Source: CAVSCR01 sp963726575
GTDB lineage: Bacteria; Actinomycetota; Actinomycetes; JAHEKZ01
Reading direction: 5' to 3'
NCBI GenBank assembly: GCA_963726575.1
Contig: CAVSCR010000003.1
Location: 310,001 to 374,000 of the forward strand
Length of the DNA stretch: 64,000 nucleotides
Notes under the pieces: model-generated
Seen by the model: the letters and a program-made list of their open reading frames with translations, nothing else
Told to the model about the DNA's origin: nothing
Database searches by the model: none
Program-made: the position numbers and the translations under genes
Part shown: positions 43,077 through 51,839 of the stretch, piece after piece
Layout of the letters: each line of letters starts with the position of its first letter
Numbering within the stretch: the stretch's first letter is position 1

Positions 43077-43859
43077 TCAGTTGAACGCGAACGAACGTTT
43101 CGCCAGGCCGAACCAGTAACCATCGATCGGGTTCTCGATGTCCCCCGCGAGATCGTCAGCCGCGCCCGCCACCACGAAGAGCGGCGCGAAGTGCTCGACG
43201 CTGGGATGGGCGAAGCGAAGTCCTGGCGCGCGGTGACGGTAGTCGGCCAGCGCGTCGACGTCCCGCCGCTGGACGGCGTCGGTCGCCCACGCGTCGAACT
43301 CGCTCGACCACGCCGGCGGCTCACCTGCGGCGTCGACGAAGTCGATGTAGGGCAACCCATGGGTCAGGAACCCGCTGCCGATGATGAGAACGCCTTCGTC
43401 GCGCAACGGAGCGAGTCGACGGCCAAGCGCCAACAACGTCTCGGGCTCCATGGTCGGCAGTGACATCTGCAGCACCGGGACGTCGGCGTCCGGGTACATG
43501 ACCATCAGCGGGATGTAGGCACCGTGGTCCAGCCCGCGCTCGCTGCGCACCACCTCGGTGTCGTCACTGAGCAGCTGGTGGACGCGCTGCGCGAGGTCAG
43601 GCGCCCCGGGGGCGGGGTACTGGATCCGGTAGTACTCCGGCGGGAAACCGTAGAAGTCGTACACGAGCGGCGCCGGGTGGACCGCGGTCAGGGCCACGGG
43701 CGCGGCCTCCCAGTGGGCCGACACGATGAGCACGGCCCGGGGCCGGGGAAGGTCACCTGCCCACGCCGCCAGCTGCTGGGGCCACTGCGGGTCGACCAGC
43801 AGGGGCGGGGCGCCGTGCCCCAGGTACAGCGCCGGAACCCGGTCCAGGGTCGATGTCAT
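43077..43859 (-). CDS. DODA-type (LigB family) extradiol dioxygenase
   Basis: The 260-aa protein has the class III extradiol dioxygenase metal-binding pattern: ALYLGHGAPPLLVD (His), LIVSAHWEAAPVAL (His), ERGLDHGAYIPLMVMYPDAD (His) and RFAHPSVEHFAPLFVVAGAA. It resembles YgiD and plant DOPA 4,5-dioxygenase, which open catechol rings using Fe2+ or Zn2+. The natural substrate in bacteria is often unknown. ATG 43859 has GAGGAGGAG upstream. Confidence 0.92.
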   Translation of the reverse strand: MTSTLDRVPALYLGHGAPPLLVDPQWPQQLAAWAGDLPRPRAVLIVSAHWEAAPVALTAVHPAPLVYDFYGFPPEYYRIQYPAPGAPDLAQRVHQLLSDDTEVVRSERGLDHGAYIPLMVMYPDADVPVLQMSLPTMEPETLLALGRRLAPLRDEGVLIIGSGFLTHGLPYIDFVDAAGEPPAWSSEFDAWATDAVQRRDVDALADYRHRAPGLRFAHPSVEHFAPLFVVAGAADDLAGDIENPIDGYWFGLAKRSFAFN

Positions 43860-43953
43860 GGCTCCTCCTCATTACTTGACGATTCAACCATCACGCCGAC
43901 GCCGGTGTTCCCGGGGGTCCCCGTCCTCCTCCCCCGGAGTGTCATGATCTCGC

Positions 43954-44724
43954 GTGACCTCAGCGCCCGGCACGACGTTGCCCCGTCGCACCCTGCGCAT
44001 CGAGATCGTGCTGGTGCTGCTGCTCTCGCTGGGTCGCTCCGCGATCTATGCGCTGGTGCACATCATGGCGACGTTGACGTCGGGAAGCCCCTTGTCGGCC
44101 TCGATCGCCCAGCTGAACGGCTCGTACTCGCCACGACCGCTGCTGGACCTGACCTACCAGCTGTTGGGTGTGTCGTTCGCACTGGTCCCCGTGGCCCTGG
44201 TCTGGTACTTCGTCTGGATCGGCGGGGAGCAGCCCTCGAAGGTGTTCGGCCTCGATTTCACGCAGCCAGCGCGCGACCTGGGCCGTGGAGTGGGACTCGC
44301 GGCGTTGATCGGCGGCACCGGCCTCGCGCTGTACCTGGTCGCCTTCCACGCCGGCATCAACCTGCAGGTGTCGGCCAGCGGCTTGCCCGACATCTGGTGG
44401 CGGGTACCGGTGCTCGTACTCGCAGCCTTCGAGAACGCCCTTCTCGAAGAGGTTGTCATGCTCGGCTACCTCGTCCATCGCCTGCAACAGATCGGCTGGA
44501 GCCCCCGTACCGCGGTGATCGTCAGCGCCTTGATTCGCGGCACCTACCACCTCTACCAGGGCTTTGGTGGCTTCGTGGGCAATGTCGTGATGGGCCTGAT
44601 CTTCGGCTGGTTGTTCCTGCGCTGGAAGCGCACCGCCCCCATGGTGATCGCCCATTTCCTGATCGACGCCGTCGCATTCGTGGGCTATGTCTACCTGCAG
44701 GGTCACGTGTCGTGGCTGCCCTGA
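43954..44724 (+). CDS. CPBP family intramembrane protein (Abi/CAAX-like)
   Basis: The 256-aa polytopic protein has the CPBP core: FENALLEEVVMLGYLVHRL (glutamate pair of motif 1), ALIRGTYHLYQGFGGFVGNV (motif 2 His) and MVIAHFLIDAVAFVGY (motif 3 H-x-x-x-D). The canonical E-E-x-x-x-R Arg is replaced (E-E-V-V-M-L), so activity as a protease is less certain. CPBP proteins process prenylated peptides or bacteriocins or act in regulation. The GTG start at 43954 lacks a good ribosome-binding site. It precedes the tRNA-Arg gene. Confidence 0.85.
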   Translation: MTSAPGTTLPRRTLRIEIVLVLLLSLGRSAIYALVHIMATLTSGSPLSASIAQLNGSYSPRPLLDLTYQLLGVSFALVPVALVWYFVWIGGEQPSKVFGLDFTQPARDLGRGVGLAALIGGTGLALYLVAFHAGINLQVSASGLPDIWWRVPVLVLAAFENALLEEVVMLGYLVHRLQQIGWSPRTAVIVSALIRGTYHLYQGFGGFVGNVVMGLIFGWLFLRWKRTAPMVIAHFLIDAVAFVGYVYLQGHVSWLP

Positions 44725-44794
44725 TGGGACCGTCGCAGCGTCGATTCTGGTTCGGGTCGGACGAGGCCTCACTGATAACCTCGGCGCCGTCCCC

Positions 44795-44866
44795 GCCCCC
44801 GTAGCTCAGGGGATAGAGCAGTGGCCTCCGGAGCCATGCGCGCAGGTTCGAATCCTGCCGGGGGCG
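44795..44866 (+). tRNA. tRNA-Arg (anticodon CCG)
   Basis: A complete cloverleaf is present. Acceptor GCCCCCG/CGGGGGC with G discriminator. D-arm GCTC-AGGGGATA-GAGC. Anticodon stem GTGGC/GCCAT around loop CTCCGGA, giving CCG at positions 34-36 (reads CGG). Variable loop GCGC. T-arm GCAGG-TTCGAAT-CCTGC. No CCA is encoded. It lies between a CPBP gene and a convergent secreted-protein gene. Confidence 0.97.
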
Positions 44867-44893
44867 CTGTCGTGTGCCGAACCGGGCGGGCGA

Positions 44894-46168
44894 TCAGGTC
44901 GCCGAGAACAACGTGATCCGATAGGTGCGACTGCGCCCGGATCCGTGCGATGGCGTGATCCCGGTGACGTGCACGGTGTACGTGCGGGGCCTCTGGATCG
45001 AGGGCGACGGCGGCAGCGTGAGCTGCCAGACCAGTGTGTTGTCGCCGTAACCGGGGGCGTCGGGGTAACGCGTCAGCGCCATCCGCTTGCCGCCCGGTCC
45101 GATCACCCGCACGTGAGCACCTGCGAACGAAGCGCCACCGGTCGATGTCAACGACCAGCGACCACCCGGCTCGAGCTCGCGCGGGAAGTAGCCGGAGTTG
45201 GGCCAGGCCTGGAAGGCGGGTGTACCCCGCGGAACCCGCGGTGCCCATGTCCCGAAGACCCACAAGTCGTTGGCCGAGCTGGTGTCACCGGTCCCCATCA
45301 CCTTCTGGCGCGAATACATGATCCAGCGCCGGTGGCCGGCTGCTGCGTTGCCGTCACCCGGGTCGGACATGTACAGCCTGATGGCGTCGGCGCCGGCTGC
45401 TCCCAGGGCGAGGTTGGAACTACCGGCCGCCTGGTGGCCGGCCGCCGTATAGCACTTCCAGGTGGCCGGCGGATCGTGGTTCAGCGTGCTGTTGGCCTGC
45501 ATCATCAAGGCCGCCTGCTGCGCCTTGCCGTTGAACCGGCGGGCGAACGTCACCGGAGGTACGCCGACCATCGCGCGCACGTAGTTCACGGCGTGAAGGG
45601 TCGCGCTTCGGTACGCCTGGCTGTTGGTCCCCGCGTGGCATCCCGCGACCGACCCGGTCCAGCGGTTACGAACCCGCAACGCCGCCAGGAGCCGGTGGCG
45701 GTATGCGGCACCGACCTGCCCCCGGATTCCCCGGTCGATCAGCCGTGCCAACGGCGTCGCGGCACGCGCTCTGGAGTAGGGACCCCAGCCACCGACGTCG
45801 TGAGCCGCGACCCGCACCTGGTAGCGGCGCCCGTTGCGCAAGCCCGCCCACACGTGCTCGTGGGCGGTGGCCACCAGGTCGGTCGTCCGCCAGCCCGACC
45901 AGGTGCTGGTAGGGACGTCGAACCCGCGACGCGCCACGCGATAGCCAAGGAGCGCAGCGCTGGACGTCGGGGCCGACCAGGTGAGCCGCACCGTGGCGTC
46001 GCCGGGCACCGCGACGTGCACCACCGGGGCGGTGGGCAGCACGGTCGAGGTGACGTGTGGCGCCGCGGCGCGGGCGGCCGGCCCGACCAGGACCAGCCCG
46101 ACCAGCGCGGGTCCGACGAGGAGGACGGCGGCACGGATACCACGAGGCGTCGCGGGTGGCAGTCTCAT
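44894..46168 (-). CDS. Secreted protein with fibronectin type III and CAP (SCP/PR1) domains
   Basis: The 424-aa protein has a signal peptide (AAVLLVGPALVGLVLVGPAA-RA). A fibronectin type III domain follows (about 45-135: VRLTWSAPTSSAALLGYRVA, GRRYQVRVAAHDVGGWGPYS). The next domain is of the CAP/SCP type: ATLHAVNYVRAMVGVPPVTF, QANSTLNHDPPATWKC, GHRRWIMYSRQKVMGTG. The tail (about 340-424) is beta-rich. It is exported; CAP proteins bind lipids or act as adhesins in other organisms. The role is unknown. ATG 46168 has GGGAGGG upstream. It is divergent from the MBL gene. Confidence 0.88.
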   Translation of the reverse strand: MRLPPATPRGIRAAVLLVGPALVGLVLVGPAARAAAPHVTSTVLPTAPVVHVAVPGDATVRLTWSAPTSSAALLGYRVARRGFDVPTSTWSGWRTTDLVATAHEHVWAGLRNGRRYQVRVAAHDVGGWGPYSRARAATPLARLIDRGIRGQVGAAYRHRLLAALRVRNRWTGSVAGCHAGTNSQAYRSATLHAVNYVRAMVGVPPVTFARRFNGKAQQAALMMQANSTLNHDPPATWKCYTAAGHQAAGSSNLALGAAGADAIRLYMSDPGDGNAAAGHRRWIMYSRQKVMGTGDTSSANDLWVFGTWAPRVPRGTPAFQAWPNSGYFPRELEPGGRWSLTSTGGASFAGAHVRVIGPGGKRMALTRYPDAPGYGDNTLVWQLTLPPSPSIQRPRTYTVHVTGITPSHGSGRSRTYRITLFSAT

Positions 46169-46245
46169 GGCGTTCCCTCCCGTGGTGTGCCGACCGTCTC
46201 GGCGAGCGTAGGGCCGCCGGGGCCGCGACATGCCAAGGTGGGGCC

Positions 46246-47061
46246 GTGACTCAAGCACCGGCCGGTCGGCGTGGCCTCCCCGTGGCAGATCCGTGGTGGG
46301 TCGTCGCAGAAGTCGCCGACGGGATCCACCACCTCGTCGAACCGCACGTCGACGACCTCCTGCGCAGCAACGTCTGGCTGGTGCGCGGGCGCGACCGCGA
46401 CCTGCTCGTGGACACGGGCATGGGGGTTGCGCCACTGGCCCCCGTGGTGGCCGGGCTCACGCCGCGTCCGGTGGTGTGCGTGGCCACCCATACCCACTCC
46501 GACCACGTGGGCGGCTGGCACGAGTTCGACGACCGGCGCGTGCACGCGCGCGAGGCGAGTCTCCTGCACCCCGATCACTTCGACGCCGATATGGGGAGCC
46601 TCGACACGACCGACTGGCCAGAGGACGAGGTCGCGTACCTGCGCAGCGTCGGCTACCACGTCAACCCGGTGATGATCACGGCGGTGCCGAGCGCCGACTT
46701 CGACGTGGGGACCTGGGCGCTGCAGCCCGCACCCGCGACCGTCGAGCTGGAAGCCGGTGACGTCATCGACCTCGGTGATCGTCGGTTCGAGGTGTTGCAC
46801 GTGCCGGGTCACACGCCGGGCAGCATCGCGTTGTGGGAGCCGGCAAGCGGCACTCTGTGCAGCGGCGACATGGTCTACGACGGTCCGCTGCTGGACCGAC
46901 TGGCCGAGTCTGACGTGGACGACTACGTCGCCAGCATGCAGATGATGCTGCAACTGCCCGTTCAGCTGGCGCTGCCCGGCCACGAGCAACCGCTGCCCAC
47001 CGACGACTTCCAGCGCGTCGTCACCACCTACCTCACTCTTCCGGCACCCACCTCACGTTGA
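46246..47061 (+). CDS. MBL-fold metallohydrolase
   Basis: The 271-aa metallo-beta-lactamase-fold protein has VVCVATHTHSDHVGGWHEF (H-x-H-x-D-H zinc motif), EVLHVPGHTPGSIALWEPA and LCSGDMVYDGPLLDRL (bridging Asp), and a final His in LPGHEQPLPTDD. Likely a thioesterase- or glyoxalase-II-like hydrolase; the substrate is unknown. The GTG start at 46246 is chosen after AAGGTGGGG. The TGA stop (47059-47061) is formed by the partial 62-bp repeat. Confidence 0.88.
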   Translation: MTQAPAGRRGLPVADPWWVVAEVADGIHHLVEPHVDDLLRSNVWLVRGRDRDLLVDTGMGVAPLAPVVAGLTPRPVVCVATHTHSDHVGGWHEFDDRRVHAREASLLHPDHFDADMGSLDTTDWPEDEVAYLRSVGYHVNPVMITAVPSADFDVGTWALQPAPATVELEAGDVIDLGDRRFEVLHVPGHTPGSIALWEPASGTLCSGDMVYDGPLLDRLAESDVDDYVASMQMMLQLPVQLALPGHEQPLPTDDFQRVVTTYLTLPAPTSR

Positions 47062-47081
47062 TCTTGGACTCTATGTGTGAG
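47057..47081 (-). repeat. Partial copy (E) of the 62-bp repeat, in reverse orientation
   Basis: The plus strand reads GTTGATCTTGGACT, then CTATGTGTGAG. It matches the last 25 bases of copy C read on the minus strand, with TC swapped for CT in the middle. It supplies the TGA stop of the MBL gene and the TAG stop of the convergent GNAT gene. Confidence 0.8.
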
Positions 47082-47499
47082 TGCCGAACGACCAGGTGAG
47101 CATGGTGGTCAGCATCGGATCGGTGCCGCCGGCGGACTGGTAGGCGCCCATGGCGGGCACGTTGTCGGCGTCGGTGAGCACCCACATCCCGTAGCAACCC
47201 TTGTCCTGGGCGAGTTGGGCGAGCGCACGCACCAACGCGGTGCCGACGCCGCGTCCCCGGCTCGCAGCGTCGACGGCGAGCTCGTACAGGAACATCTCGG
47301 TCCCCTTGTCCGGATGCGTCGTCTCGACACCGCTGACCATTCCGACGGGCTGCCCCTCGTCGTCATAGGCGAGCAGAAGGTGGTGACCGGACTCCGCGAG
47401 GAACCTCGCCACAGCGTCACTGCGCGCGGGGTGGTCGAACAGCGCGGACGCCGCCACCACCTCGGAGGCTCGCGTGGCCCGTTCGATCCGAACGCTCAC
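47071..47499 (-). CDS. GNAT acetyltransferase, AAC(3)-I-like
   Basis: The 142-aa protein has FLYELAVDAASRGRGVGTALV (GNAT motif A, R-G-R-G-V-G) and preceding strands HLLLAYDDEGQPVGMVSG. The pattern YELAV-x5-R-x-x-G resembles AAC(3)-I aminoglycoside acetyltransferases, but this does not prove drug modification. The GTG start at 47499 overlaps the DUF3291 gene stop (GTGA), so the two are co-translated. The stop codon lies in the partial 62-bp repeat. Confidence 0.82.
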   Translation of the reverse strand: MSVRIERATRASEVVAASALFDHPARSDAVARFLAESGHHLLLAYDDEGQPVGMVSGVETTHPDKGTEMFLYELAVDAASRGRGVGTALVRALAQLAQDKGCYGMWVLTDADNVPAMGAYQSAGGTDPMLTTMLTWSFGTHT

Positions 47500-47939
47500 G
47501 TCGCAGGCTCGTAGGGATGGCGGAATGTGAAGGCGTTCGGACCTGGTCCCAGCTCGGCGAGCAGCTCGTTGCGTTGCCGGGCCTCGTCCAAGTCCGGCAG
47601 GTGGCCGACCGGCACCCACCACAGCACCGACGCCGACACTGCTGGGTCGAACCACTGCCGACGGCTCCGCAGAACGTCGGCGTGCTGGGAGTCGAACACG
47701 TACGCCCGAAGCGACTCAAGATCGGTCCACACCGACATGTTCACGATGCGGTCGGCGCCGAACGGGCGCAGTGCCGTGGCGTTACCGCTGTCGTCACGCA
47801 GCCGCCAGACGAAGCCGGGGGCCGCGTCGGCGACGGCGTTCACCGCGTCGAGGGCGGACCCGAAACCGGCCATCTCCAGCGAGCCGATCGGGTACTGCAG
47901 CACAGCCGTGTTCAGCTGCGCGAGGTGCCAGGACGCCAC
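47496..47939 (-). CDS. DUF3291 domain protein
   Basis: The 147-aa protein has the DUF3291 layout: WHLAQLNTAVLQYPIGS, NAVADAAPGFVWRLRDDSG, IVNMSVWTDLESLRAYVFDS and the C-terminal SVLWWVPVGHLPDLDEAR. The fold is a dimeric alpha/beta barrel like that of antibiotic-synthesis monooxygenases and EthD. The function is unknown. Its GTG lies seven bases after TACCCT, a leaderless -10. It is followed by the GNAT gene with overlap. Confidence 0.85.
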   Translation of the reverse strand: MASWHLAQLNTAVLQYPIGSLEMAGFGSALDAVNAVADAAPGFVWRLRDDSGNATALRPFGADRIVNMSVWTDLESLRAYVFDSQHADVLRSRRQWFDPAVSASVLWWVPVGHLPDLDEARQRNELLAELGPGPNAFTFRHPYEPAT

Positions 47940-47952
47940 GCTGGCGAGGGTA
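47937..47952 (-). promoter_or_regulatory. Putative leaderless -10 of the DUF3291 gene
   Basis: On the minus strand TACCCT (47952-47947) is followed by cgccagc and the GTG start. The same TACC-x-T-cgccagc-GTG string occurs before mrfA at 60682. No Shine-Dalgarno sequence is present. Confidence 0.5.
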
Positions 47953-47973
47953 GCTGCCGGCGTCCGTCGCTGA

Positions 47974-48035
47974 GTTGATCTAGGAGTAGACGCTGGGTTT
48001 CCTTGATCAACTCACACATGAAGTCCAAGATCAAC
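47974..48035 (+). repeat. 62-bp intergenic repeat, copy C
   Basis: It begins GTTGATCTAGGAGTAGACG and ends GAAGTCCAAGATCAAC. The flanks change together with the stem: GAGTTGATC pairs with GATCAACTC, whereas copies A, B and D have TGTTGATC with GATCAACA. Its last GATCAAC supplies the TGA stop of gatD on the minus strand. Confidence 0.93.
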
Positions 48036-48855
48036 TTGTTGGAGGGCGGCCCATCTGAGCGGGTTGGAGCGCCGTCCGCTGACCGCGGTTGGCGATCGCC
48101 TTGTCCAACGCAACCTGGTGGTTGTGCTCCTCGACGGCGTCGTCCAGCGGACTCAGCTCGAACGCACCGCCGGTCCGTCGGCCCATGACCAGGGCCAACA
48201 GGTGGTCGGTCAGCCATGGGTTCTTCGGCAGCACCGGACCGTGCAGGTACGTGGTGAAGACGTTGTCCCGACGGGCGCCCTCCGTGCCGTCGACCCCGTT
48301 GTTGCCACCGCCGGCGATGACCGTGCCGAACGGCGCTGCCCCTGGACCGAGCTCGGTCAGCCCGGAGTGGTTCTCGAACCCGACCACGGTGGCACTGTCC
48401 CCGTCGATCGTCACGTCGCAGGCCGCGTGCTGCATGTAGCGCTGTGGGCCGCCGCGGGTCTCCAGATCGATGACGCCGGCGCCAGGCATGGCCGGGCCCG
48501 ACGAGGGCACGTACTGGTGGCCGAGCAGCTGAAGACCCGCGCAGACCCCGAAGACGACGACTCCCGCGTCCGCCGCCTCACGCAGCGACGGCGCCTTGTG
48601 CTGGAGGTCTGCAGCGACCACCGACATCTCGACGTCCTGCCCACCATGGAAGAACACGGCGTCGAAGGTCGCGAAGTCGGGAACCTCGTCCAACCCGACA
48701 TCGACCACGGTGGACCCCACGCCGCGGGCCTTGGCCCGAAACTGCAGCGCCAGCACGTTCCCACCATCACCGGCAACATTCAGCAACGACGGATACAGGT
48801 GCGCGAGACGCAGCGTCGGCATGCCATCACTCGGCGCGAACTCGGCGTTGGTCAT
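48031..48855 (-). CDS. gatD: Lipid II isoglutaminyl synthase, glutaminase subunit GatD
   Basis: The 274-aa class I glutamine amidotransferase has the nucleophile block VVVFGVCAGLQLLGHQYVP (Cys) and the His in TTYLHGPVLPKNPWLTDHLL, with VFFHGGQDVEMSVVAADLQ. It supplies ammonia to MurT, which amidates D-Glu of the lipid II stem peptide. Amidation is needed for cross-linking in many Gram-positives. The ATG overlaps the murT stop (ATGA). The stop is within repeat copy C, and the last residues (GRPPTS) are unconserved. Confidence 0.94.
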   Translation of the reverse strand: MTNAEFAPSDGMPTLRLAHLYPSLLNVAGDGGNVLALQFRAKARGVGSTVVDVGLDEVPDFATFDAVFFHGGQDVEMSVVAADLQHKAPSLREAADAGVVVFGVCAGLQLLGHQYVPSSGPAMPGAGVIDLETRGGPQRYMQHAACDVTIDGDSATVVGFENHSGLTELGPGAAPFGTVIAGGGNNGVDGTEGARRDNVFTTYLHGPVLPKNPWLTDHLLALVMGRRTGGAFELSPLDDAVEEHNHQVALDKAIANRGQRTALQPAQMGRPPTS

Positions 48856-50249
48856 GTCTGCCAGTACCTTCCTACCCAGCCGTGACGTTGCATGACATTG
48901 CGCAGCTGGATCGTCGGTGTGTAGCCGGCCAGCACCACCAGCCGTCCGCCCAGTGGCGTGACGTCCAGCGCGCGTCGCAGCGCTGCCTCGAGGTCGTCCA
49001 CCACCATCATCCGGGACAGGTCGAGGCCGGCGTACTTCAACCGGGTAGCCAGCTCATCGGCGCGCAGCCCGCTCACCGTCACATCGACCACCTGGCCCAC
49101 GAGCCCTTCGAAGTCGACGTCCCAGAGCCAGCCGAAGTCTTCACCGTCCACGCGCGTGTTGCTCACGGCAACCAGCAGGTGCCGCGGTTCGCCGGCGCCC
49201 GCGAGGGTGTGCAGGGTGGCGTTGAACGACGTCGGGTTCTTCGCGAACGACAACACGATCTCGTGATCGTCGGCGTCGATCACCTCGAGCCGACCGAATG
49301 CGGGACGGAGCTGGCTCAACGCCGTGCCCGCGTGCTCCAACGTCACCCCGAGCGCCAGGGCACCCGCCACTGCGGCGGCGGCGTCGTAGGCGATGTGGAC
49401 ACCGGCCTGCGGGATCGTCAGCTCCAGCGTCCCGCCCGGCGTCTCCACGGTGCAGCGCGTCTCACGCAGACCGTCGACCTCGATCGCCGTCACGGCGACG
49501 TCGAGCGGCGGCCGCTCGAAACCGCAGCCGGGACACCGGTACTCGCCCAGGTGACTCAGGTACACCTGCCCGTAGTGCAGGTCGTGTCGACACCTCGGGC
49601 ACCGGATCGAGTCGGCCGCACTCGTCAACTGGTCGAGGTCGCGCCGGATGGCCAGGCCGTACGTCAGCCGCGGACCAGTGCGCGCCGGCGCGAGATCGGC
49701 CACCATCGGGTCGTCGGCATTGACCACGAGCACCGCGTCGTCGGCCAGCCCTTGCGCGACCTTGTCGATGACACCGGCGACTGCGTAGATCTCGCCGAAC
49801 CGGTCAAGCTGGTCGCGGAACACGTTGGTCACCACGAGCACCTTCGGCGCGACCTCGGGTGCGGCAAGGCGCAGTGCCCCCTCGTCGACCTCGGCGACCA
49901 TCACGCCGTCGGGCATCCGGCCCCGCAAGTTGGCGGTGCCGACCGCTAACGACGTCAAGCCCTGCAACAGGTTGGCCCCTGCGCTGTTCTGCGCGACGCG
50001 CACCCCTTCGGCACGCAGGAACTCGGCAAGGAAGCGGGCCGTGGTGGTCTTGCCGTTGCTGCCGGTGACCGCGACCACGGGGACGCCTTGCCCGACCGTC
50101 AGACTGCTCAGGACGTGCGGGTCGATCCGCCGAGCCACGACTCCGGGGAACGACGAGCCACCACCGCGTCGCAGCAACCGAGACGCACCTGCGGCAGCCT
50201 TGCCGGCCGCCACCGCGGCCATGACGCGGGGACTCGCAAGGCTGGGCAC
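48852..50249 (-). CDS. murT: Lipid II isoglutaminyl synthase, MurT subunit
   Basis: The 465-aa Mur-ligase-like protein has VVAVTGSNGKTTTARFLAEF (ATP loop) and a four-cysteine zinc ribbon inserted in the central domain (CPRCRHDLHY, YRCPGCGFERP). The C-terminal DUF1727 domain has VLSFAKNPTSFNATLHTLAG and VLAGYTPTIQLRNVMQRHGW. It activates D-Glu with ATP for amidation by GatD. The GTG start at 50249 follows TAGGCT by six bases (leaderless). It is followed by gatD. Confidence 0.95.
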   Translation of the reverse strand: MPSLASPRVMAAVAAGKAAAGASRLLRRGGGSSFPGVVARRIDPHVLSSLTVGQGVPVVAVTGSNGKTTTARFLAEFLRAEGVRVAQNSAGANLLQGLTSLAVGTANLRGRMPDGVMVAEVDEGALRLAAPEVAPKVLVVTNVFRDQLDRFGEIYAVAGVIDKVAQGLADDAVLVVNADDPMVADLAPARTGPRLTYGLAIRRDLDQLTSAADSIRCPRCRHDLHYGQVYLSHLGEYRCPGCGFERPPLDVAVTAIEVDGLRETRCTVETPGGTLELTIPQAGVHIAYDAAAAVAGALALGVTLEHAGTALSQLRPAFGRLEVIDADDHEIVLSFAKNPTSFNATLHTLAGAGEPRHLLVAVSNTRVDGEDFGWLWDVDFEGLVGQVVDVTVSGLRADELATRLKYAGLDLSRMMVVDDLEAALRRALDVTPLGGRLVVLAGYTPTIQLRNVMQRHGWVGRYWQT

Positions 50250-50261
50250 CTGGCCAGCCTA
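50247..50261 (-). promoter_or_regulatory. Putative leaderless -10 of murT
   Basis: On the minus strand TAGGCT (50261-50256) is followed by six bases and the GTG of murT. It lies in the 21-bp gap after the stop of the MFS gene. If real, murT-gatD has its own transcript even though it is closely spaced to the efflux gene. Confidence 0.5.
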
Positions 50262-50270
50262 CGTCGGTGG

Positions 50271-51839
50271 CTACTCCGGCAACGGCACGGCAGCGTCGTC
50301 GGCGAGTGACTCCTGGATCGACGGTCCCTTGCGCAGCGGGACCTCCTTGAGGAACAGCGACAGCACGAACGCGATCGCCATCACGGGTACGGCTAGCAGG
50401 AAGGTCGCGTCGATGGCGTTGCTGAAGGCGCGGTGAACCAGGTCCTGCGCTGCAGGCGGCAGCGACGCGATGGAGCCCAACGAGCTCGTGATGTCGCCGG
50501 TGCCGACGTGCTTCAGCAGCGCCGGTGGCAGCACCTTGGTGATCTCGTGGAGCAGCCGGGTGGCCAGAACGGCCCCGAACACCGCGGTGCCGAACGACCC
50601 GCCGATGGAGCGGAAGAACGTGGAGGCACTGGTAGCCGAGCCGAGCTCACGCGGGTCCACCGAGTTCTGGACGGCGAGTACGAGGACCTGCATGACGTTG
50701 CCCAGCCCGGTGCCCAGTACGAGCGCCGCCACTGCGATCTGCCAGTACGGCGTGTCGACGCCCATGCGCGAGAACAGGTAGAGACCGACGGTGGCCAACG
50801 CGGTGCCCACGATGGGGAACACCTTGTAGTGGCCGTTGCGCGAGATCAGGCGGCCCGACAGGACCGAGGTAACGATGAGGCCGAGCATCAGCGGGAGCAG
50901 CTGAAGGCCAGCGACCGTCGGGCTCGAGCCGTGGACCACCTGCATGTACATGGACAAGAAGACGATGGTGCCGAACATCGCGAAACCCACCACGAAGCCG
51001 ATGCCGGAGCTCACCCGGAAGATCGAGTCCTGGAACAGGCTGAGCGGGACGATTGGTTCCGCGGCACGACGCTCCTGCAGGACGAAGCCGACGATCAAGG
51101 CGATGCCGAAGAGCGCGAGGCTCACGATGACGGGCGACCCCCACGGATAGCGGACGCCGCCCCACACCGTCACGAGCAACAGGGACACGACCCCACCGAC
51201 CATCAGCGTCGCGCCCAACCAGTCGATGCTGTGGTCGCGCCGCTGGACGGTCATGTGCAGCACGGATCCCACGACACCCAGGGCGATCAAGCCCAACGGC
51301 ACGTTGATGTAGAAGATCCAGCGCCACGACAGGTGTTCGGTGAAGAACCCGCCGAGCAGTGGGCCGATGATGCTGGCCAGGCCGAACACCGCGCCGAACA
51401 GCCCCATGTAACGACCGCGGTCGCGCGGAGCGATCACGTCGCCGATCACGGCCATCACCAGCACCATCAGGCCGCCGCCGCCGAGTCCTTGCAGCGCGCG
51501 AGTCGCGATCAGCTGGAACATGCTCTGCGACGCACCAGCCAGCACAGAGCCGATCAGGAAGATCACGATCGCCCATTGCAGTGTCGGCTTGCGCCCGTAG
51601 AGGTCGGACAGCTTCCCCCAGATCGGGGCACTCGCCGTGGAGGCCAAGAGGTAGGCGGTGACCACCCATGACAGCTGGGACAAGCCCCCCAGATCCGAGG
51701 TGATCGTGGGCAGCGCCGTCGACACGATGGTCTGGTCGAGCGCGGCCAACAACATCGTCAGCATCAGCGCGCCCAGCACCAGCCGGAGGCGCCGGCCTTC
51801 CAGGATCTGCGACGGGTGGTCGGTCAACGTCTGCGTCAC
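50271..51839 (-). CDS. MFS drug efflux transporter, DHA2 (14-helix) family
   Basis: The 522-aa protein has 14 predicted helices with the DHA2 signatures LDQTIVSTALPTITSDLG (motif D1) and WGKLSDLYGRKPTLQ (motif A), and the antiporter motif C-like GLASIIGPLLGGFF. It expels drugs or lipophilic cations with proton exchange. The GTG start at 51839 overlaps the marR stop (GTGA), so regulator and pump are co-transcribed; the MarR regulator is the likely repressor. Confidence 0.93.
   Translation of the reverse strand: MTQTLTDHPSQILEGRRLRLVLGALMLTMLLAALDQTIVSTALPTITSDLGGLSQLSWVVTAYLLASTASAPIWGKLSDLYGRKPTLQWAIVIFLIGSVLAGASQSMFQLIATRALQGLGGGGLMVLVMAVIGDVIAPRDRGRYMGLFGAVFGLASIIGPLLGGFFTEHLSWRWIFYINVPLGLIALGVVGSVLHMTVQRRDHSIDWLGATLMVGGVVSLLLVTVWGGVRYPWGSPVIVSLALFGIALIVGFVLQERRAAEPIVPLSLFQDSIFRVSSGIGFVVGFAMFGTIVFLSMYMQVVHGSSPTVAGLQLLPLMLGLIVTSVLSGRLISRNGHYKVFPIVGTALATVGLYLFSRMGVDTPYWQIAVAALVLGTGLGNVMQVLVLAVQNSVDPRELGSATSASTFFRSIGGSFGTAVFGAVLATRLLHEITKVLPPALLKHVGTGDITSSLGSIASLPPAAQDLVHRAFSNAIDATFLLAVPVMAIAFVLSLFLKEVPLRKGPSIQESLADDAAVPLPE

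Noticed and set aside
47071..47499. Aminoglycoside resistance gene
   Set aside because: It has only the general GNAT motif with some AAC(3)-I resemblance. This is not enough to assign drug resistance.
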